In this document: piece by piece, positions 27,277-35,399 of the stretch
How the letters are laid out: each line of letters opens with the position of its first letter
Numbering within the stretch: position 1 is the first letter of the stretch
Made by a program: the position numbers and the translations under genes
Notes under the pieces: generated by a model
Databases searched by the model: none
What the model saw: only the letters and a program-made list of their open reading frames with translations
Told to the model about the DNA's origin: nothing
Source: an uncultured Saprospiraceae bacterium
Lineage (GTDB): Bacteria; Bacteroidota; Bacteroidia; Chitinophagales; Saprospiraceae
Reading direction: 5' to 3'
DNA: 64,000 nt
Assembly: GCA_937981555.1 (NCBI GenBank)
Contig: CALJOK010000044.1
Location: 1 to 64,000 of the forward strand

Positions 27277-28272
27277 ATGAGAAAACAATTATACGATAAC
27301 CACGGTCGCGTGCTTAACTATGTGCGCCTAGCAGTAACTGACCGCTGCAACCTTCGCTGCTTCTACTGCATGCCTGAAGAAGGAATTCAATATATCAATA
27401 AGACGGAATTAATGAGTTACGAGGAAATCCATCGTGGGATTAAACTATTAGCTCAAATGGGTATTGAAAAAGTTCGCATCACCGGCGGTGAACCATTCAT
27501 TCGTAAAGATATGATCAAACTCCTTTGGGCCATTAGAAAGACTGAAGGAATTCGAGATATTAATATCACGACGAATGGAACAGTACTCGAACAATACATT
27601 CCTGAATTAAAAAAATTGGGTATCAGATCTGTCAACTTAAGTTTAGATACTTTAGATAAAGCAAGATTTTTTGAGATCACTCGACGAGACGTTTTTGATA
27701 AAGTGATGCGGAGTCTTGATTTATTATTAGAGAATGACTTTGACGTAAAGATTAATGCTGTCGTCATGGCGGGCAAAAATGAAGATGATATTATTCCATT
27801 AACTTCATTGGCTAAAGATCTTCCCATCGCTGTCCGATTTATCGAAGAAATGCCGTTCAATGGAGAAGGGGCTCATTATCCCAAACTTCAATGGACATAC
27901 AAAGAGATTCACAAAAAAATCATAGATCATTTTCCTGATCTCCAAAAATTGCCTGATCCCCCTTCATCGACTGCAATGAATTACAAGGTACCTTCACATA
28001 AAGGATCCGTTGGAATCATCGCAGCATACAGCCGTACTTTTTGTGGCACCTGCAATCGAATTCGAATTACTCCACAAGGACAATTAAAAACTTGTCTTTA
28101 TGATAATGGGATATTTAATATAAAAAAATTGATGCGTGAAGGAGCTACTGATGAGCAACTTCACGCTACTTTCCTCGATGCATTTAGCAATCGAGCAAAA
28201 GATGGATTTGAAGCTGAGCAAAGTCGTTTTGGAAATGGTGTTTCCGAATCCATGGCGACTATCGGTGGATAA
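27277..28272 (+). CDS. moaA: GTP 3',8-cyclase (molybdenum cofactor biosynthesis)
   Basis: This radical-SAM enzyme starts molybdopterin synthesis by converting GTP to 3',8-cyclo-7,8-dihydro-GTP. I chose the ATG at 27277 over an in-frame TTG three codons earlier. The start fits well because the cluster cysteines then fall at 24, 28 and 31 (DRCNLRCFYCMPEEG). The second cluster is at Cys256, Cys259 and Cys273 (FCGTCNRIRITPQGQLKTC). TGGEPFIRKD is the SAM-binding GGE-type motif. The product has 331 residues, the normal length. The usual C-terminal GG is present (MATIGG). No other moa genes are in the window. A hairpin terminator follows at 28400. Confidence 0.96.
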   Translation: MRKQLYDNHGRVLNYVRLAVTDRCNLRCFYCMPEEGIQYINKTELMSYEEIHRGIKLLAQMGIEKVRITGGEPFIRKDMIKLLWAIRKTEGIRDINITTNGTVLEQYIPELKKLGIRSVNLSLDTLDKARFFEITRRDVFDKVMRSLDLLLENDFDVKINAVVMAGKNEDDIIPLTSLAKDLPIAVRFIEEMPFNGEGAHYPKLQWTYKEIHKKIIDHFPDLQKLPDPPSSTAMNYKVPSHKGSVGIIAAYSRTFCGTCNRIRITPQGQLKTCLYDNGIFNIKKLMREGATDEQLHATFLDAFSNRAKDGFEAEQSRFGNGVSESMATIGG

Positions 28273-28399
28273 TTACTGTTCAACTGTGAGTGTTAGCGGT
28301 GGACGATGAACATACTATGAGTAGGCCTAATTGGTTTTTTCTGTTCACCGAAGGTCGCTAACTTTTTTTATAAAATAAATTTTGAAAGTTATATTTAGG

Positions 28400-28430
28400 A
28401 GGTGTTTGTCTGTTTGACAAACACCTTTTA
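28400..28430 (+). terminator. Terminator downstream of moaA
   Basis: AGGTGTTTGTC (28400-28410) and its exact complement (28416-28426) flank a five-base loop and run into TTTTATTTTT. The sequence between moaA and this hairpin also has a weak GTTAGCG...CGCTAAC inverted pair (about 28294 to 28363). Confidence 0.85.
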
Positions 28431-28453
28431 TTTTTCATCTAAACTTAAAGTTC

Positions 28454-29503
28454 ATGTTCAAAACGAAATCATTTTACTTTATTCTTTTTTTAATAATTAT
28501 TATTTCCCAAAGTTGCCAACAAGAACCTCCTATAATGAAAATCGCTTTCGGTTCATGTGGTTGGCAAGATCATCCGCTCCCAATCTTTAACGAAGTAGTC
28601 AAACACGATCCAGATCTTTTTATTTTTTTAGGAGACAATATTTATGGTGATACCAAAGTCATGGATACGCTTCGAGCAAAATACAATCGACTTGGAGAAA
28701 AGGAATCTTATCAAAATTTAAAAAAGAATGTTCCCATTTTAGCTACATGGGATGATCATGATTTTGGGTGGAATGATGCAGGGCGACACTACCCTTTCAA
28801 GGAAGAAGTCAAAGAAATATTTTTTGACTTCTTTGATGAACCTTCAGATTCAGAACGTAGAACTCGCGAAGGAATTTATGGTTCATACGAATATGATTTG
28901 CAAGGAAAAAAAATTCAGATCATTATGCTAGACACTCGAACTTTCCGAGATAAACTTTTGATCAATCAAGATTCTGTCAACGAAGATCGACGGTATTTTT
29001 ATCACCTTGATTATACGCCACACACGACTTCTGATTCTACCTTTTTAGGAAAAAAACAATGGGCCTGGCTCGATCAAGAATTACAAAAATCTGCCGATTT
29101 TAGAATTATTGGTTCGAGTACTCAATTTGGAATCGAATATAATGGCTACGAAGCTTGGGTTAATTATCCACACGAGCAAAAACGTTTTTTGGATTTGATT
29201 AAGAAAAACAAAGCGAGTGGTGTTTTGTTTATTAGCGGAGATGTGCATTATGCGGAGATTTCAAAAATGGAAGTTCCCGACCTCTACCCTATTTATGATG
29301 TGACGTCGAGTGGTTTATCTTCTACTTGGAAATTTGCCACTCCCAATGTAAATCGAATTGAAGGACCAATTATGGATAACCACTTTGGTTTGCTAACAAT
29401 AAACTTACAAAATAAAAATCCTGAAATTAAATCCGAAATTTGGGACGTGAGAGGAAATCAAAGAGTAGAATTTACGATTCCTTTAAGCGAAATAACTTTT
29501 TAA
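28454..29503 (+). CDS. PhoD-like metallophosphatase lipoprotein
   Basis: The 349-residue product has a lipoprotein signal with Cys21 (IIIISQSCQQEPP). The PhoD/alkaline phosphatase D pattern follows: KIAFGSCGWQDHPLPIF, the metal-site DLFIFLGDNIYGD, ATWDDHDFGWNDAG, and a later GVLFISGDVHYAEIS with the second metal-site His. Such enzymes hydrolyse phosphomonoesters or diesters with metal ions, often calcium and iron. It should be anchored in the periplasm or at the outer membrane. It may share a transcript with the small lipoprotein gene 54 bp downstream. It is somewhat shorter than classical PhoD, as in the many Bacteroidota relatives. The substrate is not deducible. Confidence 0.88.
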   Translation: MFKTKSFYFILFLIIIISQSCQQEPPIMKIAFGSCGWQDHPLPIFNEVVKHDPDLFIFLGDNIYGDTKVMDTLRAKYNRLGEKESYQNLKKNVPILATWDDHDFGWNDAGRHYPFKEEVKEIFFDFFDEPSDSERRTREGIYGSYEYDLQGKKIQIIMLDTRTFRDKLLINQDSVNEDRRYFYHLDYTPHTTSDSTFLGKKQWAWLDQELQKSADFRIIGSSTQFGIEYNGYEAWVNYPHEQKRFLDLIKKNKASGVLFISGDVHYAEISKMEVPDLYPIYDVTSSGLSSTWKFATPNVNRIEGPIMDNHFGLLTINLQNKNPEIKSEIWDVRGNQRVEFTIPLSEITF

Positions 29504-29557
29504 CAATTAAGGAAAAGGAACTAATTCTTATAAAAAAATTTGAACAAATAAAATAGG

Positions 29558-30136
29558 ATGAGATACCTTAAATATTTAAGCTTTTGTTTTTTGATTTTGA
29601 TGAGTGGATGCTTTGAAGAACAAAACATTTATGATCAATCCGATAATCTAAATGAAATTGAAAATTTGATTTCCCAAATAATTCAAATCGATTCTGTCGA
29701 AAATTATTATCCTGATTATAAAATAGTTGCTGTCTTACCAAAATACATCAGTAGAAAAAATCAAAATGGATTTAAACCAGCACCACCACCAAATGGAGAT
29801 TATTTGTTTCCTGATTTAAAAAAAGAATTTAGTGAGCTGAAGGAAACTAAATTTTCTTCTGCGGAAAATATTTACATCAAAAAACAAGAAGAAGATTCAA
29901 AACCAATAGAGTTGAGTGAAAAGATGTTTGGAAAAATAAAAACAACAATCGATTTCAAATTTCAAGGCACTTACATTTATTTTTCCATTCCTATTTTTAA
30001 TAAAAGTAGAAACCTTGCTTGGATAAAAACTGGAATCTCCTGTGGAAAATTATGTGGAGAAGGACGAACTTTAATTCTCCAAAAAATAGATGGCAAGTGG
30101 AAAATCATCTATAAAAAAAGTGATTGGATTAGTTAA
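29558..30136 (+). CDS. Small lipoprotein of unknown function
   Basis: The 192-residue product has a signal ending in LMSGC, giving a lipidated Cys18. The middle has polar, Lys/Glu-rich stretches and a Pro-rich PAPPPNGDY. The C-terminal third reads FSIPIFNKSRNLAWIKTG and CGKLCGEGRTLILQKIDGKW, ending WIS. The last segment resembles the closing strands of small beta-rich domains in Bacteroidota lipoproteins. I do not recognise a named family. It lies 54 bp behind the PhoD-like gene and just before a strong terminator, so the two may form an operon. Confidence 0.7.
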   Translation: MRYLKYLSFCFLILMSGCFEEQNIYDQSDNLNEIENLISQIIQIDSVENYYPDYKIVAVLPKYISRKNQNGFKPAPPPNGDYLFPDLKKEFSELKETKFSSAENIYIKKQEEDSKPIELSEKMFGKIKTTIDFKFQGTYIYFSIPIFNKSRNLAWIKTGISCGKLCGEGRTLILQKIDGKWKIIYKKSDWIS

Positions 30137-30156
30137 AAAAACAAATTTCCAAAAAT

Positions 30157-30198
30157 AAAAGAGAGTAACAACCAGTCAATTGTTACTCTCTTTTTTTT
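30157..30198. terminator. Bidirectional terminator between lipoprotein and helicase genes
   Basis: AAAAGAGAGTAACAA (30157-30171) and its complement (30180-30194) form a perfect 15-bp stem, followed by T residues, between the stops of two convergent genes. Confidence 0.92.
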
Positions 30199-30261
30199 AC
30201 AAAAAAATTCAAATCATGGGAATATTAACCATTCACCGTTAACAGTTCACCATTAAAAAAA

Positions 30262-31587
30262 TTATCTTTTCTTGCCTGGCCTTCTCGACTTTTTCTTCTC
30301 TGCCATTCTAGCTTGGCGTTTTTCTTTCGCTCGATTGACCTTCATATTTTTGTCTAACTTTTTATGGAAAGCACCTTTTGAATTCAGTTTTGGCGCTTGA
30401 TAATAAAATTTATCACCACCCATTTTTTCTTTTTCAAACTCCAGCAATTCCGTCGAAACGACCAAACCTTCTGGCGTAGGAAGCACCGCTACTTCAATCC
30501 CCATCAACTGCTGAATCGCTTCAAAAATCTCGTCTTCCTTTTCAGAAATAAACGAAATAGCAATCCCTTCTTTATCTGCCCGGCCTGTTCGACCAATCCG
30601 GTGCATGTAATCTGCAGGCTCCTGTGGCATCTCAAAATTAACCACATGTGAGACTTCTGCAATATCCAAACCTCTGGCAATAATATCCGTCGCAACCAAT
30701 ACTCGTAATTTACTTTCCGCAAATTCGTCGACCATTCGGAGTCGATAATTTTGCGATTTATTCGAGTGAATCACTCCAACAGACTCAGGAAAAATGGCAT
30801 CTAATTTTTCATGAAGTTTATCCGCTAATTTTTTAGTACTAACGAAAACTAACACTTTATTCATCGACTCATCCGCTTTCAAAAGAAGTTCCAGCAGATT
30901 TGTTTTGGTATTAAAGTTAGCGCCGAAGTATCCATTTTGACGAATTTGCTCCAAAGGTGTTCCGTGCGGAGCAATTTCAATTTTTAATGGTTCAAAGAAA
31001 TAATCATTGATTAGATTTTCAACATCTTCCGTCAACGTGGCAGAGAATAGTAAGTTCTGACGTTTCTCAGGAAGCATGTCCAAAATGTTTTTCAACTGTG
31101 TTCGAAAACCCAAGTTCAACATTTCATCCACCTCATCAATCACTAATTTTTTCAAATACTTCGCTTTAAATGCCCCCGACAAAGCAAGGTCAAAAAACCG
31201 TCCAGGTGTTGCCACCAAAACATCAGCTCCTTCCATCACCGCTAGCTTTTGAGTATTAATATTAGTCCCTCCATAAGCTCCAACTGTTCTTACAGTCATG
31301 TAAGTAGTTAACTTTTTCGCCTCTTCGGCCACCTGTACTACTAACTCCCGAGTCGGTACTAAAATCGCAATTCGTGGATGTCCATCTGTCGAATAAGACA
31401 ACATTCGAAGCAAAGGCAAAAGGTAGGCAAAAGTTTTTCCAGTACCTGTTTGCGCCACACCGACCACATCTTTGCCCGACATAATTGGTGAAAAAGCAGC
31501 TACTTGAATTGGCGTTGGATCCATGTATTCCAAATCTGCCAAAGCATTTCGTAATGGATTATTTAAATTTAAATCGTCAAAAGTCAC
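30262..31587 (-). CDS. DEAD-box RNA helicase, RhlE-like, with DEVD in motif II
   Basis: The 441-residue cytoplasmic helicase remodels RNA or RNA-protein complexes using ATP. Motifs in order are: the Q motif (YMDPTPIQ), Walker A AQTGTGKT (45-52), Ia PTREL, ATPGR (Ib), motif II DEVD at 151-154 in place of DEAD, SAT (motif III), and the C-terminal helicase core with LVATDIIARGLDIAEVSHVVNFEMP and HRIGRTGR. The tail is strongly basic (KKKSRRPGKKR), typical for RNA binding. The Ala-to-Val change in motif II keeps both acidic residues, so activity is expected. Cold adaptation, ribosome assembly and mRNA decay are family roles; which one applies here is unknown. Confidence 0.93.
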   Translation of the reverse strand: MTFDDLNLNNPLRNALADLEYMDPTPIQVAAFSPIMSGKDVVGVAQTGTGKTFAYLLPLLRMLSYSTDGHPRIAILVPTRELVVQVAEEAKKLTTYMTVRTVGAYGGTNINTQKLAVMEGADVLVATPGRFFDLALSGAFKAKYLKKLVIDEVDEMLNLGFRTQLKNILDMLPEKRQNLLFSATLTEDVENLINDYFFEPLKIEIAPHGTPLEQIRQNGYFGANFNTKTNLLELLLKADESMNKVLVFVSTKKLADKLHEKLDAIFPESVGVIHSNKSQNYRLRMVDEFAESKLRVLVATDIIARGLDIAEVSHVVNFEMPQEPADYMHRIGRTGRADKEGIAISFISEKEDEIFEAIQQLMGIEVAVLPTPEGLVVSTELLEFEKEKMGGDKFYYQAPKLNSKGAFHKKLDKNMKVNRAKEKRQARMAEKKKSRRPGKKR

Positions 31588-31682
31588 AGTTATTATTTTA
31601 GTGATTAAAGATAAATTTATGACTTAAGTCAAAGGTTATCTCTAAATATTTCCGCAAAAGTACATAATATTTTACTAGCACA

Positions 31683-31751
31683 GTAAAACGACTCTCCGAG
31701 TCGTATCTGACAAACCTGTCTTGGTTTTAACGACTCGGAGAGTCGTTTTAC
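31683..31751. repeat. Double palindrome built from ACGACTC-TCC-GAGTCGT hairpins
   Basis: Perfect 22-bp inverted arms lie at 31683-31704 and 31730-31751. Each arm also contains its own hairpin: a 7-bp stem ACGACTC/GAGTCGT with loop TCC. The element can fold as one long hairpin or two small ones. It ends 1 bp before the stop codon of the ABC ATPase gene and may act as its terminator. Confidence 0.85.
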
Positions 31752-31752
31752 G

Positions 31753-32439
31753 TTAAACTAGCCCTTCTAGCACATCATCAATTTTCAATTTAATGGAATC
31801 TTTTAACTCTTTTTCCAGAATGGGGAATTCTGCTTTTTCAAATGTAGTTTTGATAATTCCATTTTCTAATAAATTAATTCGATCACAAATCCGAGTTAAC
31901 GATTCAATAATATGGGAAGCGATGATGATAATTTTATTGGTTGATTTCAATCGAATAAGTAGTTGGAGTAGTTTTTCATTGCTTTCAATATCTACTCCAT
32001 TAAATGGCTCGTCCAAAATAAGAATTGGTCGATCCATCGCTATCACTCCTATGAACGCTAATTTCTTTTTCATTCCTGTGGAGTAGTTTTCGACATATTC
32101 ATGTAGCGGCAACTCAAATAATTCGTTCCACTTTTTGATGTCAAAGTCTTGGTTTTGGATGCCCAATAATTTTAAATATTCCATACCGGTCATCAATGGA
32201 TAAAAATAACACGACGTTTCCATAAAACCAATATCTCCATTTTGAATCGTTCGATCTTGGAATTGTGCACTTCCCGCATTTGGTTTTTTAAAACCATAGA
32301 TCGTATTAAACAGAGTAGATTTCCCTGCTCCATTAATTCCTAAAACGCCATGAATCATTCCTGCCGCAAAAGTCAAATTGACATTTTTCAACACTTCATT
32401 TTTCCCGTAGGAAACCGCTAAGTTTTTTATCTCAAGCAT
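31753..32439 (-). CDS. ABC transporter ATP-binding protein
   Basis: The 228-residue ATPase has Walker A GINGAGKST, the signature region YSTGMKKKLAF (a TGMKKK variant of LSGGQ), Walker B ILILDEPFNGVD and the switch His (IIASHIIESL). It energises the membrane protein encoded immediately upstream; the reading frames overlap by 8 bp, indicating translational coupling. The arrangement, one permease of about 310 residues and one ATPase of the CcmA/ABC-2 type, resembles small exporters of unknown substrate in Bacteroidota. A double palindrome adjoins the stop codon. Confidence 0.9.
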   Translation of the reverse strand: MLEIKNLAVSYGKNEVLKNVNLTFAAGMIHGVLGINGAGKSTLFNTIYGFKKPNAGSAQFQDRTIQNGDIGFMETSCYFYPLMTGMEYLKLLGIQNQDFDIKKWNELFELPLHEYVENYSTGMKKKLAFIGVIAMDRPILILDEPFNGVDIESNEKLLQLLIRLKSTNKIIIIASHIIESLTRICDRINLLENGIIKTTFEKAEFPILEKELKDSIKLKIDDVLEGLV

Positions 32440-33376
32440 AATAGTAAGCTAAATTTTTATTGGCTTTCCGCCAAAAATAAATGATCATTCCAATACTCGC
32501 CAACACTAAACCGGGCATAACTAAAGTAGCGAGAAATACAGCTTGAAAAGTATTGCTAAACATTTTTGGAACATTCGGACGATAGGAAGCATACTTATAA
32601 ACGATATTAAACATGATCCCCAAACTCAATCCAATAAAACAAGCTAGCCCCAAATACCACATTTCAAAATGGTAAAACAGAAACAGTAAATAATGTGGCA
32701 ATAAAGCTATTTGAAAAATAAGGAGATGAGTAAAAATTTTGTTTTTCAAGAAATTGCCTTTTTCATATTCCAACACAATCATTTCCTTGGGCTCAAAATA
32801 TTCAAAAAAAGCAGGCAACAGCATCAATAGAAAAATACTAAACAAAATTAACGTCCCAATAAAAAACGAACAACTTAAAGCAACAGAATATAACAATACA
32901 ATTCCAAAAAACATTTTCCTTAAACCTAACTTGACCTCAAAATATTTAAAAGGTATTCTATCTAAATTAATGAGTGGAGCAATTTTATTATTCTTAAAAT
33001 TTCCTGCTGGAAAAAATACAATTGGTAACATTCCCAACTGCCAATATATCGCAGGTTCTATTTTCCCTAAAAATAATAACAATACACTTACGGGCAATAG
33101 AAGTAAACTATATTCAGCCAAAAAGAGTAATGGCCGAGATACAGTTAAACTTTTTAAGAAGTGAGTATCCTTACGAGCTAAATGAATTGATGCAATTACA
33201 ATCAAGGAAAAAATTCCCATTTCGATTCCTTGAACTTCTGATAAAAAAACTAATACTTTAAAAGTAAGCCCAGTAGTCACGAGAAGTAAAATGAGAAATA
33301 GAGGAATTCCAATTTCTCGAATCGATCGAAAAAATTGTTTTATTCTGAAATTTAAAAATGTAAAAATTGTATTCAT
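32432..33376 (-). CDS. ABC-type transporter membrane protein
   Basis: The 314-residue protein has about six to eight hydrophobic segments: around residues 20-45, 55-75, 85-105, 155-195, 215-250 and 275-305. No binding-protein-dependent EAA loop is evident. It precedes and overlaps the ATPase gene, so the two form one transporter unit, probably an ABC-2-like exporter. The substrate is not deducible from the sequence. The start ATG lies 11 bp from the inverted repeat at 33385-33474. Confidence 0.78.
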   Translation of the reverse strand: MNTIFTFLNFRIKQFFRSIREIGIPLFLILLLVTTGLTFKVLVFLSEVQGIEMGIFSLIVIASIHLARKDTHFLKSLTVSRPLLFLAEYSLLLLPVSVLLLFLGKIEPAIYWQLGMLPIVFFPAGNFKNNKIAPLINLDRIPFKYFEVKLGLRKMFFGIVLLYSVALSCSFFIGTLILFSIFLLMLLPAFFEYFEPKEMIVLEYEKGNFLKNKIFTHLLIFQIALLPHYLLFLFYHFEMWYLGLACFIGLSLGIMFNIVYKYASYRPNVPKMFSNTFQAVFLATLVMPGLVLASIGMIIYFWRKANKNLAYYYA

Positions 33377-33384
33377 TATTTTTT

Positions 33385-33474
33385 CGTTTAGGCGGTAACT
33401 TCCAGTTACCTCCTAAATTTAAACCATTGATCTAAAACAACTTAGGAGATGACTGGAAGTCATCGCCTAAGACG
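33385..33474. repeat. Double palindrome built from GGTAACT-TCC-AGTTACC hairpins
   Basis: Two 29-bp arms (33388-33416 and 33442-33470) are inverted copies differing at four positions. Each arm is itself a hairpin with loop TCC (GGA on the other arm). The differences (GGTAACT/AGTTACC against GATGACT/AGTCATC) come as matched pairs that keep both stems intact. The element ends 5 bp before the stop codon of the adjacent GNAT gene at 33479. Confidence 0.88.
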
Positions 33475-33478
33475 AAAC

Positions 33479-34309
33479 TTATCCGAGAAAACCACCTATT
33501 CTAGAATAAACCATTTCAGGATTCCACGTTTTCATTTTCCCTAAATACATAAACGTAGCATCTCGAAAATGGGTGTATTTATTTTGCATTAATAAATCAA
33601 CAATTGCCGTACACTCTTCAGGCACGATGATTCTCTGCTTCCCCAATGCTTCTCTTTTTTGGAGAAATTCAAAACCTGCAATTGTGTTGTTACAAATGAT
33701 TACGCCATCGCCAAGCGTTGGTATAAAAAATCCTGAAATTTTATTTTCATTCGGCTTTTTATAAACAAACGATTGTTCTACTTCCATAGCTAAAACTTTA
33801 CTTCGATCCTCTCCTATCGCTTTTCTATCCAGCTTAAAAAGCTGATCCTTGAAAATTTCTTCGTACGGAATTATATTAGTGGACGAGTTATTTTCTGGTA
33901 ACTCAATGTTTTTTTCGCCCTTTTCAAAAAAGAGATATTTTCCTTTTTCATGAAAACCTAGTTTTTGGTAAACCGATTTCCCCAGAGGAGTTGCTAACAA
34001 ATAAATGGATTCGCAACCATTGGCATTGGCAATTTCGATTAATCGTTTTGTTAATTTTTTTCCTAAACCTTGATTTCGAAAATCTTTACTGACGATGATA
34101 TTTCCGAGCCAACCATTTTCACCATTGATGATTAATTCTCCTACTCCGATTACTTTATTTTCAACAACCAATTTGATTGGAAAAAAATAATCTTGATCTA
34201 GATGCATCTCATATAGCGGAGTCACATCATACCAGCCAACTGGCGTAAGGCCTGAAATATATTTCAAGTCATCAGCTAACAGCGTTTCAATTGTAAAAGA
34301 TTTTTCCAT
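33479..34309 (-). CDS. GNAT-family N-acetyltransferase with C-terminal second domain
   Basis: The 276-residue protein carries an N-terminal GNAT domain (residues about 5-135) with the acetyl-CoA motif VSKDFRNQGLGKKLTKRLIE and the following YLLATPLGKSVYQKLGFHEKG. A second domain of about 130 residues follows (around SGFFIPTLGDGVIICNNTIAG) and resembles the second half of two-domain GNATs in Bacteroidota. Acetyl transfer from acetyl-CoA to an unknown amine is the family reaction. The gene lies next to a DUF4440-like remnant, a Nudix gene and a RimJ-like GNAT on the same strand. The 140-bp gap makes a shared transcript uncertain. Confidence 0.85.
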   Translation of the reverse strand: MEKSFTIETLLADDLKYISGLTPVGWYDVTPLYEMHLDQDYFFPIKLVVENKVIGVGELIINGENGWLGNIIVSKDFRNQGLGKKLTKRLIEIANANGCESIYLLATPLGKSVYQKLGFHEKGKYLFFEKGEKNIELPENNSSTNIIPYEEIFKDQLFKLDRKAIGEDRSKVLAMEVEQSFVYKKPNENKISGFFIPTLGDGVIICNNTIAGFEFLQKREALGKQRIIVPEECTAIVDLLMQNKYTHFRDATFMYLGKMKTWNPEMVYSRIGGFLG

Positions 34310-34315
34310 AAAAAA

Positions 34316-34480
34316 TTATTGATCTATCGAATTCCAAATATCTAAATAAATCTTCCATTCGCCCTTAACTTTTCTCCAAACGATCACATATTTCCTATGA
34401 AACTCAAAAGTTTCTCCTTTGGCGTTCTGACTGATATCTTCGTAGTAATTCAATTTATTAGATCTCTTTCCTTTAACCAT
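34316..34480 (-). pseudogene. Remnant of a DUF4440/SnoaL-like gene (C-terminal end only)
   Basis: A 54-codon frame (ATG at 34478-34480, stop at 34316-34318) overlaps the end of the Nudix gene. Its last 45 residues read like the final strands of an NTF2-fold DUF4440/SnoaL-like protein: YYEDISQNAKGETFEFHRKY, then VIVWRKVKGEWKIYLDIWNS. Complete family members have about 120-150 residues and no upstream part is visible, so this appears to be the 3' end of a gene whose 5' part was lost when the Nudix gene was joined to it. The residues upstream of NYYED come from the Nudix reading frame shifted by one and are probably not homologous. Confidence 0.7.
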
Positions 34481-34848
34481 TTAAAAATGATTTTATCGAC
34501 AGGAGACACATCTTCTATATCTTTGAAATTAAGCCAAATCATTTCTTCAATTTCAGCAGCAGGTTTTAACGTTCCATTAAATTCACTTGTGTAACATTGC
34601 ATTTTTACGATAATACCTTCAGCATGTCCATGAGCTTGCCCTTCAAAAATTTTTAAAAACTTTATCGATCCTTCCAATAAATCCACACTAAGTTCTTCTT
34701 TAATTTCACGTTTCAATGCTTGAAGATCACTTTCTCCCTCTTCCCTCTTGCCTCCAGGAATGTAGTATTTATTCTTGCCTTTGCTACGAGTGCTGAGAAT
34801 GGATTTATTTTGAATTTCGATCCATGCGAGTTTGTCAATTATTTTCAT
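34450..34848 (-). CDS. Nudix hydrolase
   Basis: The 132-residue cytoplasmic enzyme has the Nudix box from Gly33 to Val55: GGKREEGESDLQALKREIKE followed by ELSVDL. All the acidic metal-binding positions are present; the usual Gly near the end of the box is Ser. Such enzymes hydrolyse nucleoside diphosphates linked to another moiety; the substrate is not predictable. The gene overlaps the upstream RimJ-like acetyltransferase by 4 bp, so the two are translationally coupled. The 3' end is joined to a foreign gene remnant. Confidence 0.9.
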   Translation of the reverse strand: MKIIDKLAWIEIQNKSILSTRSKGKNKYYIPGGKREEGESDLQALKREIKEELSVDLLEGSIKFLKIFEGQAHGHAEGIIVKMQCYTSEFNGTLKPAAEIEEMIWLNFKDIEDVSPVDKIIFKWLKERDLIN

Positions 34849-35399
34849 TTTGAGTTTTTAAATAACGCACACTTTCGAGTAGGATGAGCAGGTTCAATTT
34901 TGGGATGATTAAATGTTCCGATTTTTTTGAAACCGAGTTTCTCCATCACATTTTGCGAAGGGACATTTATCACCGGTGCGACAGAATAAATTGTTTCAAA
35001 CTTCATCTTTTCAAAGCCATAATTCATCCATGCTCTTGCTCCTTCAGTTGCATAACCTTTTCCCCAAGCAGCCGTTTTTAATCGCCAGCCAATATCTACA
35101 AATGCTGAAAGGACTTCATCTGATTGCTCTAGATTAATATCATATTTTTGATCTGACATTCCGATCATTCCAATAAATTCCTGATTGTCTAAAATCTCAA
35201 CAGGCAAATAGGCATACCCATTTTTCTCCAATTGAATTTGCATTCTTTCCATCAGATCCATCGTTTGTTTTTCAGAAAGTAAGGATGGAAAATATTCCAT
35301 TACTTTTTCATCTTGCCCCATTTTGGCAAATTCAGGAAAATCACTATCTCTCCAATTTCGAATTCCTAACCGCTCTGTTTTGAATAAATACTCACTCAT
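34845..35399 (-). CDS. RimJ/RimL-type GNAT acetyltransferase
   Basis: The 184-residue protein shows the RimJ/RimL pattern: FKTERLGIRNWRDSDFPEF at the start, then DIGWRLKTAAWGKGYATEGARAWMNYGFEKM carrying the acetyl-CoA loop (WGKGYATEG). SVAPVINVPSQNVMEKLGFKKIG is the conserved Asn-x-x-Ser-x-x-hydrophobic-x-x-Lys-Leu-Gly-Phe segment. It probably acetylates a protein N-terminus or a small molecule. It is the first gene of a two-gene unit with the Nudix hydrolase. Confidence 0.9.
   Translation of the reverse strand: MSEYLFKTERLGIRNWRDSDFPEFAKMGQDEKVMEYFPSLLSEKQTMDLMERMQIQLEKNGYAYLPVEILDNQEFIGMIGMSDQKYDINLEQSDEVLSAFVDIGWRLKTAAWGKGYATEGARAWMNYGFEKMKFETIYSVAPVINVPSQNVMEKLGFKKIGTFNHPKIEPAHPTRKCALFKNSK

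Noticed and set aside
28294-28363. GTTAGCG...CGCTAAC inverted pair after moaA as another palindrome family member
   Set aside because: Only about 7 bp at the ends and a few inner bases pair. Without further copies it is indistinguishable from chance next to the clear terminator at 28400.
32739-33261. Plus-strand frames of 141 and 79 codons opposite the ABC permease gene
   Set aside because: They are fully inside the permease gene on the opposite strand, are Lys/Asn-rich and have no domain. The minus-strand gene is supported by overlap with its ATPase partner.
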